A stretch of 64,000 nt of DNA from an uncultured Pseudomonadota bacterium (GCA_949286215.1 CASDYX010000006.1:1-64000), one strand, 5' to 3'; shown: positions 1 through 8,411, numbered from the stretch's first letter. Notes: generated by a model from the sequence alone, not told the origin. Translations and numbers: made by a program.

Positions 1-42
1 ATTGGACTTACAGATAAAATTGCCGTTTAAGGGCAATTTTAC

Positions 43-109
43 TTAGCGTCTCTCTCCGCCAATTCATATTGAGCCCGATGAAAGTCGGGTTCTTTTTTTG
101 TGGCGGAGA
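43..109. repeat. Inverted pair of tRNA-Ser-like 3' ends around a terminator
   Basis: Positions 51-61 read TCTCTCCGCCA, which looks like an acceptor 3' strand plus discriminator G and CCA of a tRNA-Ser. Positions 101-109 (TGGCGGAGA) are the exact reverse complement of 53-61. A terminator hairpin lies between them. Just upstream, 16-42 contains the perfect stem AAAATTGCC/GGCAATTTT. The first 31 bases share TTGGACTT and GCCGTTT blocks with the spacer behind the tRNA-Ser at 26.4 kb. I read this as the right end of a tRNA-linked repeat whose parent tRNA lies left of the window; that tRNA is not visible. Confidence 0.5.
71..99 (+). terminator. Rho-independent terminator
   Basis: The stem AGCCCGA/TCGGGTT (one G-U pair) with a GAAAG-type loop is followed by TCTTTTTTTG. 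It would end a plus-strand transcript entering from the left, probably a tRNA or the tRNA-linked repeat RNA. Confidence 0.7.
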
Positions 110-168
110 TACCATTCAGGCTTCGCAAGCTTGCCTTCATGGGGCAGAGCTTTCAATGCAAAAAAAAC

Positions 169-196
169 TTGCATTAAAGTCTATTTTTTGTATGAT
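169..196 (+). promoter_or_regulatory. Putative sigma70 promoter for the 240-1112 gene
   Basis: TTGCAT (169-174) and TATGAT (191-196) are separated by 16 bases, placing a start site roughly 37 bases before the ATG at 240. The -35 overlaps the right arm of the hairpin AATGCAA/TTGCATT (155-175). Confidence 0.4.
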
Positions 197-239
197 GTGA
201 GGCAATATTTTATTATTGTATCACTTAAAACTTTTATTT

Positions 240-1112
240 ATGGAAACTATTATTCGCAAAGCCAAGGTATTGCGTGTCGAACGCAGAGAAGATTATCAAG
301 AAGTTTTCTTAGGAAAAGATAGTTTTGTATTCGGAAATTCTGTTAAAATCAGAGGGTGTGATAAAGATATTGTATCTCTCATCAAAAAAACTTTTTGGGG
401 ACGGAGTAAGTCCGAAATTGAGCTCCATGTGATGGGGAATTATGTTGTGAAGGTTTATTTGGACGGAGTGTTGCTCTGTGAGAAGACAGAGGAAAATTAC
501 CCTGAAGGTCTTAAAGCACTTTTAGAGAAAGAAGAACAGCAAAATCAGATTTTGGAAGAAAAATTTTTGCAATGTCTTCCTCATTATCCCAAAAAAGAAA
601 ATGTCGAAGCTGAAATTTTTGCCTTTAAGGATGTTCTCTTGCGGGCTTATGTTGGAGCTTTGTTTGACAAGGTTAAAACTATAGGTAAATGGGATGATGA
701 TTTATATCAACGCCGGTGTTCTTTGTTTGCTGATTTGATGCACTTTGTTGAACGGTCCAGAAGTGAGGTTTGGAGTGTGCTCCTTTGGCCGACTGATTTG
801 TTGGATAATTTTCAGAAAACAATTATTCAATCTTTTGCTTTGCCAAATGTTGATGAACAATTGGTAACCTATTTGACTTTTTGGGTCAGTGATGTTGCAA
901 GAAGATACAGCGATGATAAGACAATGTTAAATGATTATTGGGCAACTAATACGTCTTTGTTTTCAGGTCGAAAAGTCGATAGAGCCTTGATGATTGAGTT
1001 CGACAAAGACTTAAAACTTTGCCAGCCTTGGAAAGCAATGCCAAATTTTGTGCTTGAAGAACCGCTTTCTCTGCCGGAGTTCAAGCTCTATCTTTCAAAA
1101 CAAAATTGGTAA
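240..1112 (+). CDS. Hypothetical protein, 290 aa
   Basis: I do not recognise this protein. It is an acidic/basic mixed, soluble-looking sequence without signal peptide or membrane segment, Trp- and Phe-rich in the C-terminal half, with no motif I can name. An upstream in-frame TTG at 216 also opens the frame. I chose the ATG at 240 because it leaves a sensible leader behind the putative promoter, although no strong Shine-Dalgarno precedes either start. It stands alone: a convergent bidirectional terminator follows 9 bases after the stop and the next gene is on the other strand. Confidence 0.7.
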   Translation: METIIRKAKVLRVERREDYQEVFLGKDSFVFGNSVKIRGCDKDIVSLIKKTFWGRSKSEIELHVMGNYVVKVYLDGVLLCEKTEENYPEGLKALLEKEEQQNQILEEKFLQCLPHYPKKENVEAEIFAFKDVLLRAYVGALFDKVKTIGKWDDDLYQRRCSLFADLMHFVERSRSEVWSVLLWPTDLLDNFQKTIIQSFALPNVDEQLVTYLTFWVSDVARRYSDDKTMLNDYWATNTSLFSGRKVDRALMIEFDKDLKLCQPWKAMPNFVLEEPLSLPEFKLYLSKQNW

Positions 1113-1120
1113 AAAGTACA

Positions 1121-1158
1121 AAAAAATACCTCTGTTTTGCAACAGAGGTATTTTTTTT
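1121..1158. terminator. Bidirectional terminator
   Basis: The stem AAATACCTCTGTT/AACAGAGGTATTT has a T-run on both strands. It separates the convergent genes ending at 1112 and 1167 and can serve both. Confidence 0.85.
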
Positions 1159-1166
1159 ATATGAAA

Positions 1167-1610
1167 TTATTTGTTTTTGAAACCAACAATTTTGCCAGAG
1201 TAAGCTTTAACAGTGGCTTTGACATCTTTCCAGAGGAAATAGTCATTGACTTCGGTTTCATATACTGGAGCCAATAATACGTCAGCGTCGGATTGTTGAA
1301 CAGCTTTGTATGCTGCTGCTGATTTAACTTTTGATGTAGAATCGAACATGCTCATGCCCGGAATTCTGCTTTCACCGGCATAGTTAACACCATCAGCATA
1401 TTTGTTGTCGTCGCTTAATGTAATGAAACCCAAAATTACTTTAGCATTGGACTCGGCGGTTACTTTTTCACCAGCTTTGATGTTGGCAATTTTATCGCTT
1501 TTTAACGGTCCGACTAACGGAGCACTGGCAACACCTTGATGGGTGGAGGCGCAAGCAGATAAACTTAACATTGCGGCAGCAGCTAAAGTCATTAATTTGA
1601 TATTTTTCAT
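1167..1610 (-). CDS. Small secreted lipoprotein, 147 aa
   Basis: The N-terminus is a lipoprotein signal peptide: a lysine-containing start, an Ala/Leu-rich core and a lipobox ending LSAC at about residues 16-19, so the mature protein begins with an acylated Cys. The remaining ~125 residues form a compact domain with the segments AKVILGFITLSDD and KSAAAYKAVQQSDADVLLAP. These resemble TRL-like and related small envelope lipoproteins, but I cannot fix the family or a function. The start is supported by an AGGAG about 8 bases upstream. Monocistronic, between two terminators, with a palindrome upstream. Confidence 0.8.
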   Translation of the reverse strand: MKNIKLMTLAAAAMLSLSACASTHQGVASAPLVGPLKSDKIANIKAGEKVTAESNAKVILGFITLSDDNKYADGVNYAGESRIPGMSMFDSTSKVKSAAAYKAVQQSDADVLLAPVYETEVNDYFLWKDVKATVKAYSGKIVGFKNK

Positions 1611-1639
1611 ATTAGAGACTCCTAAAAAGTTAAAATTTT

Positions 1640-1660
1640 GTGCAAGAATTTATCTTGCAC
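1640..1660. promoter_or_regulatory. Palindrome upstream of the lipoprotein gene
   Basis: GTGCAAGA-ATTTA-TCTTGCAC is a perfect 8+8 inverted repeat whose nearer edge lies 29 bases upstream of the lipoprotein ATG. It may be a dimeric-repressor operator or a 5'-UTR hairpin. No T-run follows it on the minus strand, so it is not a terminator for that gene. Confidence 0.4.
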
Positions 1661-1730
1661 TTTAATCGTACTAGTTGTTTTTTTTAAAGGCAATAGTTAT
1701 TTTGGTGTGTTTTAAAATTGGGTATAAAAG

Positions 1731-1761
1731 AAAAGGCTTTCCTTTTGGGAAAGCCTTTTTT
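1731..1761. terminator. Bidirectional terminator after the MFS gene
   Basis: AAAAGGCTTTCC/GGAAAGCCTTTT with loop TTTTG and T-runs on both strands, immediately downstream of the minus-strand transporter stop at 1766. Confidence 0.85.
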
Positions 1762-1765
1762 GTGA

Positions 1766-3157
1766 TTAGAATTTTCGGGCAGGAAGGCGTTTGGCCCAAT
1801 TCTTTTCAATTTGCTCGAGTGAGCGTCCCTTGGTTTCGGGAATGTAGAAAAATGTGAACCAAAGACTGAAAATTCCGACAAAACCGAAAATCCAGAAGGT
1901 ATAGGCCTCACCAATGTGTTCAAGTAAAACAGGGAAGGTGAGGGCTACCAAAAAGTTGAAGCCGAAGTTGGCCATGGTGCAGATGCTCATTGCCAAGCCT
2001 CTTATCTTTAAGGGCATAATTTCGGAAACAATAATCCAACCAATCGGTCCTAAAGAGAAGGCAAAGCAAGCAATGTAAAAGACAACGCTGCCAACAGCCA
2101 CCCATTTTAATTTATCGCCTAGAATATCTGTGAGGTAGAAGGATCCGCCTAAGACAAACAGGCTGATGGTGACACCAAGTAAGCCGGCATAGAGCAAAGG
2201 TTTGCGTCCAATCTTGTCGGTGAAGAAAATGGCGACAAAGGTCATGGCAAAGTTGACAACGCCAACACCAATGGTGGCATAAAGTGCGCCCAAAGTATCC
2301 GTAAATCCGGCGGCTTGGAAAATGGTGGCGGTATAATAGATGATGGTGTTAATACCGGTGCAGATTTGCATGAACATCATTCCAATACCAACAATAATCG
2401 GCATTAACATCCAGCTTTGGAAAGCTTGAGAGGATTTTTTGGAGCTTTCAGATTTAGCTATGGTTGATTTGATTTCGGCTATATGCTCGTCTGCGTTGCC
2501 ATCGGGTTCAATTTTTTGGAAGATGTCTTTTGCCTCTTTTTCACGTTTTTTAGAAATAAGCCAACGCGGGGTATCACCTAAGAAGCTAATGCCGATAAGC
2601 AAGATGAGTGCCGGAATGAGGCCAGAGCCTAACATCCAACGCCAATTGTATTCACTTAAGGCAAAAACGCGGTTTATCAGGTAAGAGAACAAAATTCCCG
2701 CCGTGATGGCTAATTGGTAGAGAGAAACCAACATGCCTCTGACTTTTTGCGGGGAAATTTCCGATAAATAAAGCGGAACCACAAAGTTAACCATACCAAT
2801 TGCCAAACCTAAAATCATACGGCCGGCAATTAACCAATTAACCGATGTGGCAAAGCCGCAAAGAATCGAACCAATGGCAAAAATGATTGCGGTGGCGATG
2901 ATGACCTTTTTGCGACCATAAACGTCAGCCAAAACACCGTTGGCGGCGGCACCTAAGACAGCACCGACAAGGGCTGAGCTGACAACCCAACCTTTTTCAA
3001 GGCTGGAAAGCGGCCAAGTATCATTAATAAACAGTAAGGCACCGGAAATAACGCCGGTATCAAATCCGGAAAGCAAACCGCCCAATGAGGCAACGGCTGC
3101 AATCACATAAAGCCATAAATGGCGGGGTTTGTAACTGGTAAATGCTGATGTACTCAT
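1766..3157 (-). CDS. Sugar porter family MFS transporter, 463 aa
   Basis: A 12-helix major facilitator of the sugar porter family (XylE/GalP/AraE relatives), expected to import a monosaccharide with protons across the inner membrane. Visible family signatures are DTGVISGALLFI in helix 1, DVYGRKKVIIATA in the loop between helices 2 and 3, GRMILGLAIGM with PLYLSEISP, DKIGRKPLLY in the second half, and the C-terminal PETKGRSLEQIE. The length is normal for the family. No sugar-catabolic gene or regulator sits beside it, so the substrate cannot be read from context. It is divergent from the transglycosylase gene and ends at its own terminator. Confidence 0.93.
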   Translation of the reverse strand: MSTSAFTSYKPRHLWLYVIAAVASLGGLLSGFDTGVISGALLFINDTWPLSSLEKGWVVSSALVGAVLGAAANGVLADVYGRKKVIIATAIIFAIGSILCGFATSVNWLIAGRMILGLAIGMVNFVVPLYLSEISPQKVRGMLVSLYQLAITAGILFSYLINRVFALSEYNWRWMLGSGLIPALILLIGISFLGDTPRWLISKKREKEAKDIFQKIEPDGNADEHIAEIKSTIAKSESSKKSSQAFQSWMLMPIIVGIGMMFMQICTGINTIIYYTATIFQAAGFTDTLGALYATIGVGVVNFAMTFVAIFFTDKIGRKPLLYAGLLGVTISLFVLGGSFYLTDILGDKLKWVAVGSVVFYIACFAFSLGPIGWIIVSEIMPLKIRGLAMSICTMANFGFNFLVALTFPVLLEHIGEAYTFWIFGFVGIFSLWFTFFYIPETKGRSLEQIEKNWAKRLPARKF

Positions 3158-3278
3158 ATCTTTAATCTTTCAGGTAAGAATTAATCCTAAGATATATAGT
3201 CAATATGATAACAAAATTAAGAGGTTTTTAAAAGCTCTTTTGTAAAATAAATGACAATTAATTTTAGAGAGTGAAAAA

Positions 3279-4556
3279 ATGCATAAATTTCGGATACATG
3301 ATTTGTTGTTGAGTACCATGGTGTTGCTTGGAAGTAATGCTGTCTTGGCTGAAGAAATTACAGCGCCAAAAGAATATTTGCAGTGGCTCGATAACCTTAA
3401 AGCCGAAATGATTGAAAGAGGAATTTCAGAAGATACCATTGAAAAAGTTTATGAACAATCTTACTATCATCCAAAGCCTGAAGTGGTAAAGATTGACCGC
3501 AATCAGACCGAATTTGTGCTGACGTTTAGTGATTATGTGAATCGGGTGGTTAATAAGAAAAAGGTTGAAACAGCGCAACAAAAGTATCTTGAGCTCTTGC
3601 CTTTGTTTCAAGATTTAGAGGGAAAGTACGGTGTTCCTTTTAATTATTTGGTGGCTTTTTGGGGGATGGAAACCAATTTTGGGCAGATATTCGGAAATTA
3701 TCAGGTGATTGATGCTTTAACGACCCTTAGCTATGATACAAGACGTCCGAAATTCTTTAGAGAAGAACTTTATCAAGCCTTAAAAATTATTGATACCTGG
3801 GGTATTGATTATACCAAAATGGAGGGCTCTTGGGCCGGCGCTATGGGGCATTTTCAGTTTATGCCGTCAACTTTTAATGCTTATGCAATAGATTATAACG
3901 GTGATGGAAAAATTGATATTTGGCACTCGTTTGAAGATGCAGTGGCCTCGGCTGCCAATTATTTACAGCAAGCCGGATGGAAAAAAGGCGAGCCTTGGGG
4001 AATGGAAGTTTCTCTGCCGTGGAATTTTGATTATGCAATGAGTGGCAGACAGATTAGAAAAACAGCTGATTTTTGGAAAAAAATGGGCGTTAAACCGCTA
4101 AATGGCACTGAATTTCCCAAAAACGGCGAGAGTTTATGGGCTGTAATTGTTCCTGAAGGCAAAAAAGGAAAAGCATTTTTAGTCGGACAGAATTTTGATG
4201 TGATTATGAAATGGAATAAGTCCGAAAATTATGCTTTGGCAATCGGAATCTTGGCTGACTATATAAAAAATCAAAATAAATGGAAGGCAATCGATAAAAC
4301 GCCGGCAGAAAGATTAAAGTCAGATGATGTGTTAAAAATTCAGGCTTTCCTTAATAAACTCGGGTTTGGAAAGTTATCTGAAGATGGACAGCTCGGCTCA
4401 AAAACCAGAATTGCCATTCAAAAAATGCAAGTGAAAGCCAAAATGCCGGCCGACGGGTATCCTGATTATCAACTCTTGAATAAAATTAATAAGTATAATC
4501 CTAATATCGGTTTTGCCGTGCCGGTGCAGCCGCAAAAATTACACAGCCGGAAATAA
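3279..4556 (+). CDS. Lytic murein transglycosylase, MltB-type with PG-binding domain, 425 aa
   Basis: Cleaves the MurNAc-GlcNAc bond of peptidoglycan to the 1,6-anhydro product in the periplasm. Residues 1-24 are a Sec signal peptide ending VLA. The SLT_2 catalytic domain follows; WGMETNFG places the catalytic glutamate at Glu131. GAMGHFQFMPSTF and the calcium-loop-like DYNGDGKIDIW are characteristic of the MltB/SltB group. Residues ~348-410 form a C-terminal PG_binding_1 repeat (QAFLNKLGFG...DGQLGSKTRIAIQKMQ). No lipobox, so it is soluble rather than an outer-membrane lipoprotein. It heads a wall gene set with rlpA and the carboxypeptidase downstream on the same strand. Confidence 0.94.
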   Translation: MHKFRIHDLLLSTMVLLGSNAVLAEEITAPKEYLQWLDNLKAEMIERGISEDTIEKVYEQSYYHPKPEVVKIDRNQTEFVLTFSDYVNRVVNKKKVETAQQKYLELLPLFQDLEGKYGVPFNYLVAFWGMETNFGQIFGNYQVIDALTTLSYDTRRPKFFREELYQALKIIDTWGIDYTKMEGSWAGAMGHFQFMPSTFNAYAIDYNGDGKIDIWHSFEDAVASAANYLQQAGWKKGEPWGMEVSLPWNFDYAMSGRQIRKTADFWKKMGVKPLNGTEFPKNGESLWAVIVPEGKKGKAFLVGQNFDVIMKWNKSENYALAIGILADYIKNQNKWKAIDKTPAERLKSDDVLKIQAFLNKLGFGKLSEDGQLGSKTRIAIQKMQVKAKMPADGYPDYQLLNKINKYNPNIGFAVPVQPQKLHSRK

Positions 4557-4620
4557 GGTCTTTACGAAGGCAAAAAAAGCGTTTAGATTGTAACAAATTC
4601 AAAAATTTTGGGAACTATCA

Positions 4621-5502
4621 ATGAGACTTAATAAAGTAAATGTTTTGTTTTGCCTGTTTGCGATGGCTTTGACAGGTTGCGCAAGCAATAAGGTTGACTT
4701 GTCTGATTCGCCTTATTCTCAGGCGGCTGCAATTAAGGGACAGGGCGGAAGTTATAAGGTGGGCTCTCCTTATCAAATCGGAGGACAATGGTATTATCCT
4801 AAGGAAGATTATAGCTATTCAGAAGTCGGTATTGCTTCTTGGTATGGCAGTGATTTTCATAATAAAAAGACGGCTAATGGTGAAAATTATGATATGAATA
4901 CTTTAACCGCCGCTCACAGAACTTTGCCTTTGCCGTCAATTGTGCGTGTTACAAACTTGGAAAACGGTCGATCTTTGGTGTTAAGAGTTAATGACCGTGG
5001 TCCTTATGCTAAAAACAGAATTATTGATATTTCCAAAAGAGGTGCGCAACTTTTGGGCTTTCAGGCTCAAGGAACCGCTAAAGTTCGTGTCGATTTGCTC
5101 GAAGATGAAAGCAAAGAGCTCAAAGCCGCTTTGTTAAACGAGCCTATGCCTACCAGATATGAAACCCCAAAAACAACTCCCGTTTATGCGCAAAGAATCA
5201 ATGTGCCTAAAAAACAAATTGAAGTTTTTAAGGCAACAGAACCAAAGATTGAATATAATTCAAAAGCCGGAGGAAAACAGTATTTTGTTCAAGCCGGAGC
5301 TTTCTCAAAAGCAGACAGCGCCAGTAACTTGAGTAAAAAATTAACCCAATTCGGTAATGTTAAGGTTGCTGAAGCTGATGTGAACGGCAAACGTTTTTAT
5401 AGGGTTAGACTTGGCCCATACAGCTATGCGGAAGAAGCTGAAGTGACTTTGGCTAAAGTGAAAAATTATGGAATTCAAAACGCTAGTGTTGTCCGTGATT
5501 AA
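4621..5502 (+). CDS. rlpA: RlpA-like septal ring lipoprotein with DPBB and SPOR domains, 293 aa
   Basis: Lipobox LTGC at residues 17-20 predicts an outer-membrane-linked lipoprotein. Residues ~70-160 form a double-psi beta-barrel with the family blocks GIASWYGSDFHNKKTANGE and VLRVNDRGPYAKNRIIDIS. The C-terminal ~75 residues (from KQYFVQAGAFS) are a SPOR domain, which binds denuded glycan strands at division sites. Some RlpA proteins are lytic transglycosylases acting on such glycans; whether this one is active cannot be told from sequence. Located 64 bases after the MltB-type gene and 25 bases before the carboxypeptidase, so probably co-transcribed. Confidence 0.94.
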   Translation: MRLNKVNVLFCLFAMALTGCASNKVDLSDSPYSQAAAIKGQGGSYKVGSPYQIGGQWYYPKEDYSYSEVGIASWYGSDFHNKKTANGENYDMNTLTAAHRTLPLPSIVRVTNLENGRSLVLRVNDRGPYAKNRIIDISKRGAQLLGFQAQGTAKVRVDLLEDESKELKAALLNEPMPTRYETPKTTPVYAQRINVPKKQIEVFKATEPKIEYNSKAGGKQYFVQAGAFSKADSASNLSKKLTQFGNVKVAEADVNGKRFYRVRLGPYSYAEEAEVTLAKVKNYGIQNASVVRD

Positions 5503-5527
5503 ATATTAAATAAAGGATTGACGTAAA

Positions 5528-6679
5528 ATGACTTTGAAAAATAAATTAGCTTGCAGTGTGTTTGCCGGAATTTTAATGTCTTCAATCGGGCAGGCATATG
5601 CTTTGGAAACAACGGCTCGTAATGTGGTTTTGATGGATTATGATACCGGTCAAATCTTATTTGCAAAAGACCATCAAAAAATGGTGCCGCCGGCATCAAT
5701 GAGTAAGTTGATGACTGTTTATATTATTTTTTCAAAGTTAAAAGACGGGTCTTTGTCTTTGGATGATACTTTTACCGTGAGTGAAAATGCTTGGCGTAAA
5801 GGTGGTGCAGCCAGCGGCGGTTCAACCATGTTTTTGAATATCGGTGAAAATGTTCGTGTTGAAGATTTGATTAAAGGTATCATTATTCAATCAGGTAATG
5901 ATGCTTGTATCGTAGCAGCTGAAAATTTGGCCGGAAGTGAAGAAGATTTTGCGGTCGAGATGAATAAAATGGCTCGTAAAATCGGGTTGAAAAACAGTTC
6001 TTTTGCCAATGCTACAGGTTTACCTGACCCAAATCACAGAATGTCAGTTGAAGATTTGGCACTTTTGGCTCGCCATATTATTAAAGAGTTTCCGGGATAT
6101 TATTATCTGTTTTCTCAAAAAACTTTTACACATAACAACATTACCCAAGGAAACAGAAACCCGTTGCTTTATTCAATGCCGGGTGCTGATGGCTTGAAAA
6201 CAGGACATACGGAAGAAGCCGGCTTTAGCTTGACAGCGTCGGTTAAACGTGGTGACAGACGCTTGATTGAAGTTATGACCGGTACAAAAAGCAACAAAGA
6301 ACGCTCTGAAGAATCCGGAAAAATTATGAATTATGGCTTTAGAGAATTTGATAATTATGATGTTTTGGCTCAAGGTCAAAAAGTGGCTGATATTCCGGTT
6401 TGGTTCGGCGAGCAAAAAGAAGTCGGCTTAGTTGTTGCAGAAAGCCTTAAACTGACTTTGAAGAAAAATAAAGCTGCAGATGTTAAAATGACTGCTGTTT
6501 ATGATAAGCCAGTGAAAGCTCCGATTAAAAAAGGCGATAAACTAGGTGTTGTTAGAATTGAAATTCCCGGACAACCAAATTTGGAAGTTCCGTTGCTTGC
6601 GGACAGAGATGTTGCAAAACTTGGTTTCTTTGGAAAAATTAGCGAAAATCTTAAATATTTGATTTTAGGAGAAAACTAA
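5528..6679 (+). CDS. D-alanyl-D-alanine carboxypeptidase (class C low-mass PBP, DacA/DacC type), 383 aa
   Basis: Trims the terminal D-Ala from peptidoglycan pentapeptides in the periplasm. The signal peptide ends QAYA at residue 25. The three active-site motifs of peptidase family S11 are intact: SMSK (Ser57-Lys60), SGN (Ser122-Asn124) and KTG (Lys224-Gly226). A PBP5-like C-terminal beta domain follows (GDKLGVVRIEIPG), and the end (ISENLKYLILGEN) could form an amphipathic membrane anchor. Directly followed one base later by tmk, so likely translationally coupled. Confidence 0.95.
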   Translation: MTLKNKLACSVFAGILMSSIGQAYALETTARNVVLMDYDTGQILFAKDHQKMVPPASMSKLMTVYIIFSKLKDGSLSLDDTFTVSENAWRKGGAASGGSTMFLNIGENVRVEDLIKGIIIQSGNDACIVAAENLAGSEEDFAVEMNKMARKIGLKNSSFANATGLPDPNHRMSVEDLALLARHIIKEFPGYYYLFSQKTFTHNNITQGNRNPLLYSMPGADGLKTGHTEEAGFSLTASVKRGDRRLIEVMTGTKSNKERSEESGKIMNYGFREFDNYDVLAQGQKVADIPVWFGEQKEVGLVVAESLKLTLKKNKAADVKMTAVYDKPVKAPIKKGDKLGVVRIEIPGQPNLEVPLLADRDVAKLGFFGKISENLKYLILGEN

Positions 6680-6680
6680 T

Positions 6681-7418
6681 ATGTCTTCCCTTAAAGGAAA
6701 AGTTGTTACAAAGGACGGAATAGAAGGTGAGGAAATTCCGCAATTGGAATTTCCTTTTCCGCCGGTTCCGCGTCCAAAAGGCAAATTTATTACCTTTGAG
6801 GGGGGAGAAGGTTCCGGAAAATCTACCCAGCTTAAGTTGTTGGGAGATTTTTTGCATCAGCGCAAGATAAATAATATCCTCACCAAAGAGCCGGGCGGAA
6901 CTGAAATCGGACAGGAATTGCGTCGCCTTTTGGTTACGGGAGATAAAGATAAATTTGATGCTGTGGCAGAGTGTTTGCTCTATTATGCCGATAGACGTAT
7001 TCATCTGACTAATAAAGTTTGGCCGGCTCTTAATGACGGGGTTTGGGTGTTAAGCGATAGATTTGCCGATTCAACCGTGGCTTACCAATATTACGGTTAT
7101 GAGAAAAAGGTTTCTTTGGAAAGTCTTAACATGCTTTATGATGTTACGGTCGGAGATTTTAAGCCCGATTTAACCATTTTGTTTGATTTGGACCCAAAGG
7201 TCGGTTTGGAGCGTTCTTATAAAAAAGCTCTCGGAATGGAGGTCAAGGAAACCAGATTTGAAGATAGGGGACTGGAATTCCATAATCGTTTGCGTGAAGG
7301 ATATTTGGAATTGGCTGCGCAAGATGAGAAAAGATTTGTGGTCTTGAATGCTAATAAGTCTATCGAAGATTTGCATCATGAGGTTATCAGAGTTATTGCC
7401 GAGAGGTTTAAAATCTGA
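6681..7418 (+). CDS. tmk: Thymidylate kinase with N-terminal extension, 245 aa
   Basis: Phosphorylates dTMP to dTDP with ATP. The P-loop is GGEGSGKST at residues 41-49. SDRFADSTVAYQYYG carries the DR-F/Y substrate-binding motif, and the lid region contains ETRFEDRGLEFHNRLR. Bacterial TMKs usually start at the strand leading into the P-loop. Here about 34 extra residues rich in Pro and Glu precede it. I kept the ATG at 6681 because AGGAGAAAA lies just upstream and no better internal start is apparent. The gene ends on the first base of holB, a conserved alphaproteobacterial pairing. Confidence 0.94.
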   Translation: MSSLKGKVVTKDGIEGEEIPQLEFPFPPVPRPKGKFITFEGGEGSGKSTQLKLLGDFLHQRKINNILTKEPGGTEIGQELRRLLVTGDKDKFDAVAECLLYYADRRIHLTNKVWPALNDGVWVLSDRFADSTVAYQYYGYEKKVSLESLNMLYDVTVGDFKPDLTILFDLDPKVGLERSYKKALGMEVKETRFEDRGLEFHNRLREGYLELAAQDEKRFVVLNANKSIEDLHHEVIRVIAERFKI

Positions 7419-8398
7419 TGCAAGATGATGAAAAAGTAAATATTAATCCAAAAGATAATACTTATTTGCTTGGGCAAGATAAAGCCGAACAAATTTTGCT
7501 GAATGCATGGAAAAATAATTCTTTGCATAATTCTTGGTTGCTTAGCGGGGTTGAGGGTATTGGTAAAGCTACGCTTGCTTATCGGTTTGCCAGATTTTTG
7601 TTGGCGGCAGATTGGGAAAAACGTGCTCAATATACCTCTTTGGAAGTCAGTGAAAATAATCCCGTTTATAAGCTCATTTTTAATAACGCTCACCCTGATT
7701 TGAAAATCATAGAAAGAGATTATACCGATACAGATAAACGCAAAATCTTAAAAGCAATCAAAGATGGTGAACAACTCTCTGATGAAGAGATGCGCAGTCT
7801 TAAAAAGTCGGCATTTATCAGGGTTGATGATGTGCGCACAATTAATGAGTTTTTGACTAAGCGTTCGGCAGATAATAATTGGCGGATTGTGATTATTGAC
7901 AGTATTGATGATATGAATCCGGCCAGTGCCAATGCTGTTTTGAAAATTTTGGAGGAGCCTCCATATAAAACTGTTATGATTGATAATAGTGTGGCAAGTT
8001 TGCTTAGACGCTATCGTCCTTCTTTGAGCGAAAAAGCGATTCAGAATTTGGTTAAAATTGCATCGGGGAGTATCGGCAAGGCGATGGTTTATGCTGATAA
8101 TGAGGCATTGACCAAATATGATGAGTTGTGTAAAATCGTTTATGCTAAAAATAAATTCAGTATCAGTGATTTGCTCAAGTTTTGTGACGGAGCCATCAGT
8201 GATGAAGCAAATTATTATTTGGTGCAGGAACTTATTTTGAAGTTTATTGCCGAAAACGTGAAAACCTGTGAACGTCCTGACGAGGTTGCAGGAGCTTGGG
8301 ATAACGCAATCAAAGTGTTTAATGAAACTGAACGCTTGAATTTGGATAAAAAACAGGCTTTGATTAATGTTATTACCCATTTGGTGAAAGTGATATAA
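7418..8398 (+). CDS. holB: DNA polymerase III delta' subunit, internally shortened, 326 aa
   Basis: Clamp-loader subunit that helps load the beta sliding clamp. The AAA+ fold is visible: SWLLSGVEGIGKATLAYRFA (P-loop region), a HPD segment where the zinc module usually sits (no zinc cysteines, common in this class), and the Walker-B/sensor region ending ASANAVLKILEEPP. Immediately after EEPPYKTVM the sequence jumps to NSVASLLRRYRPSLSE, which normally lies some 30 residues later. The intervening strand and the SRC arginine-finger motif (typically ...LLPTIRSRC) are absent although the frame is open. Its place after tmk supports the holB assignment. Confidence 0.88.
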   Translation: MQDDEKVNINPKDNTYLLGQDKAEQILLNAWKNNSLHNSWLLSGVEGIGKATLAYRFARFLLAADWEKRAQYTSLEVSENNPVYKLIFNNAHPDLKIIERDYTDTDKRKILKAIKDGEQLSDEEMRSLKKSAFIRVDDVRTINEFLTKRSADNNWRIVIIDSIDDMNPASANAVLKILEEPPYKTVMIDNSVASLLRRYRPSLSEKAIQNLVKIASGSIGKAMVYADNEALTKYDELCKIVYAKNKFSISDLLKFCDGAISDEANYYLVQELILKFIAENVKTCERPDEVAGAWDNAIKVFNETERLNLDKKQALINVITHLVKVI

Positions 8399-8411
8399 AA
8401 AAAGGAGAGCT

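Noticed and set aside
1-110. Possible two-piece tmRNA segment or complete tRNA
   Set aside because: Only an acceptor-like 3' end and terminator are visible; no T-loop TTCGA, no tag-peptide frame, no tRNA cloverleaf.
98-322. 74-aa open frame at the left end
   Set aside because: Runs through the repeat and promoter region and overlaps the better-supported gene starting at 240; no ribosome site.
7748-8380. 210-aa minus-strand frame opposite holB
   Set aside because: Lies wholly antisense to a recognised gene and has the composition of a shadow frame.
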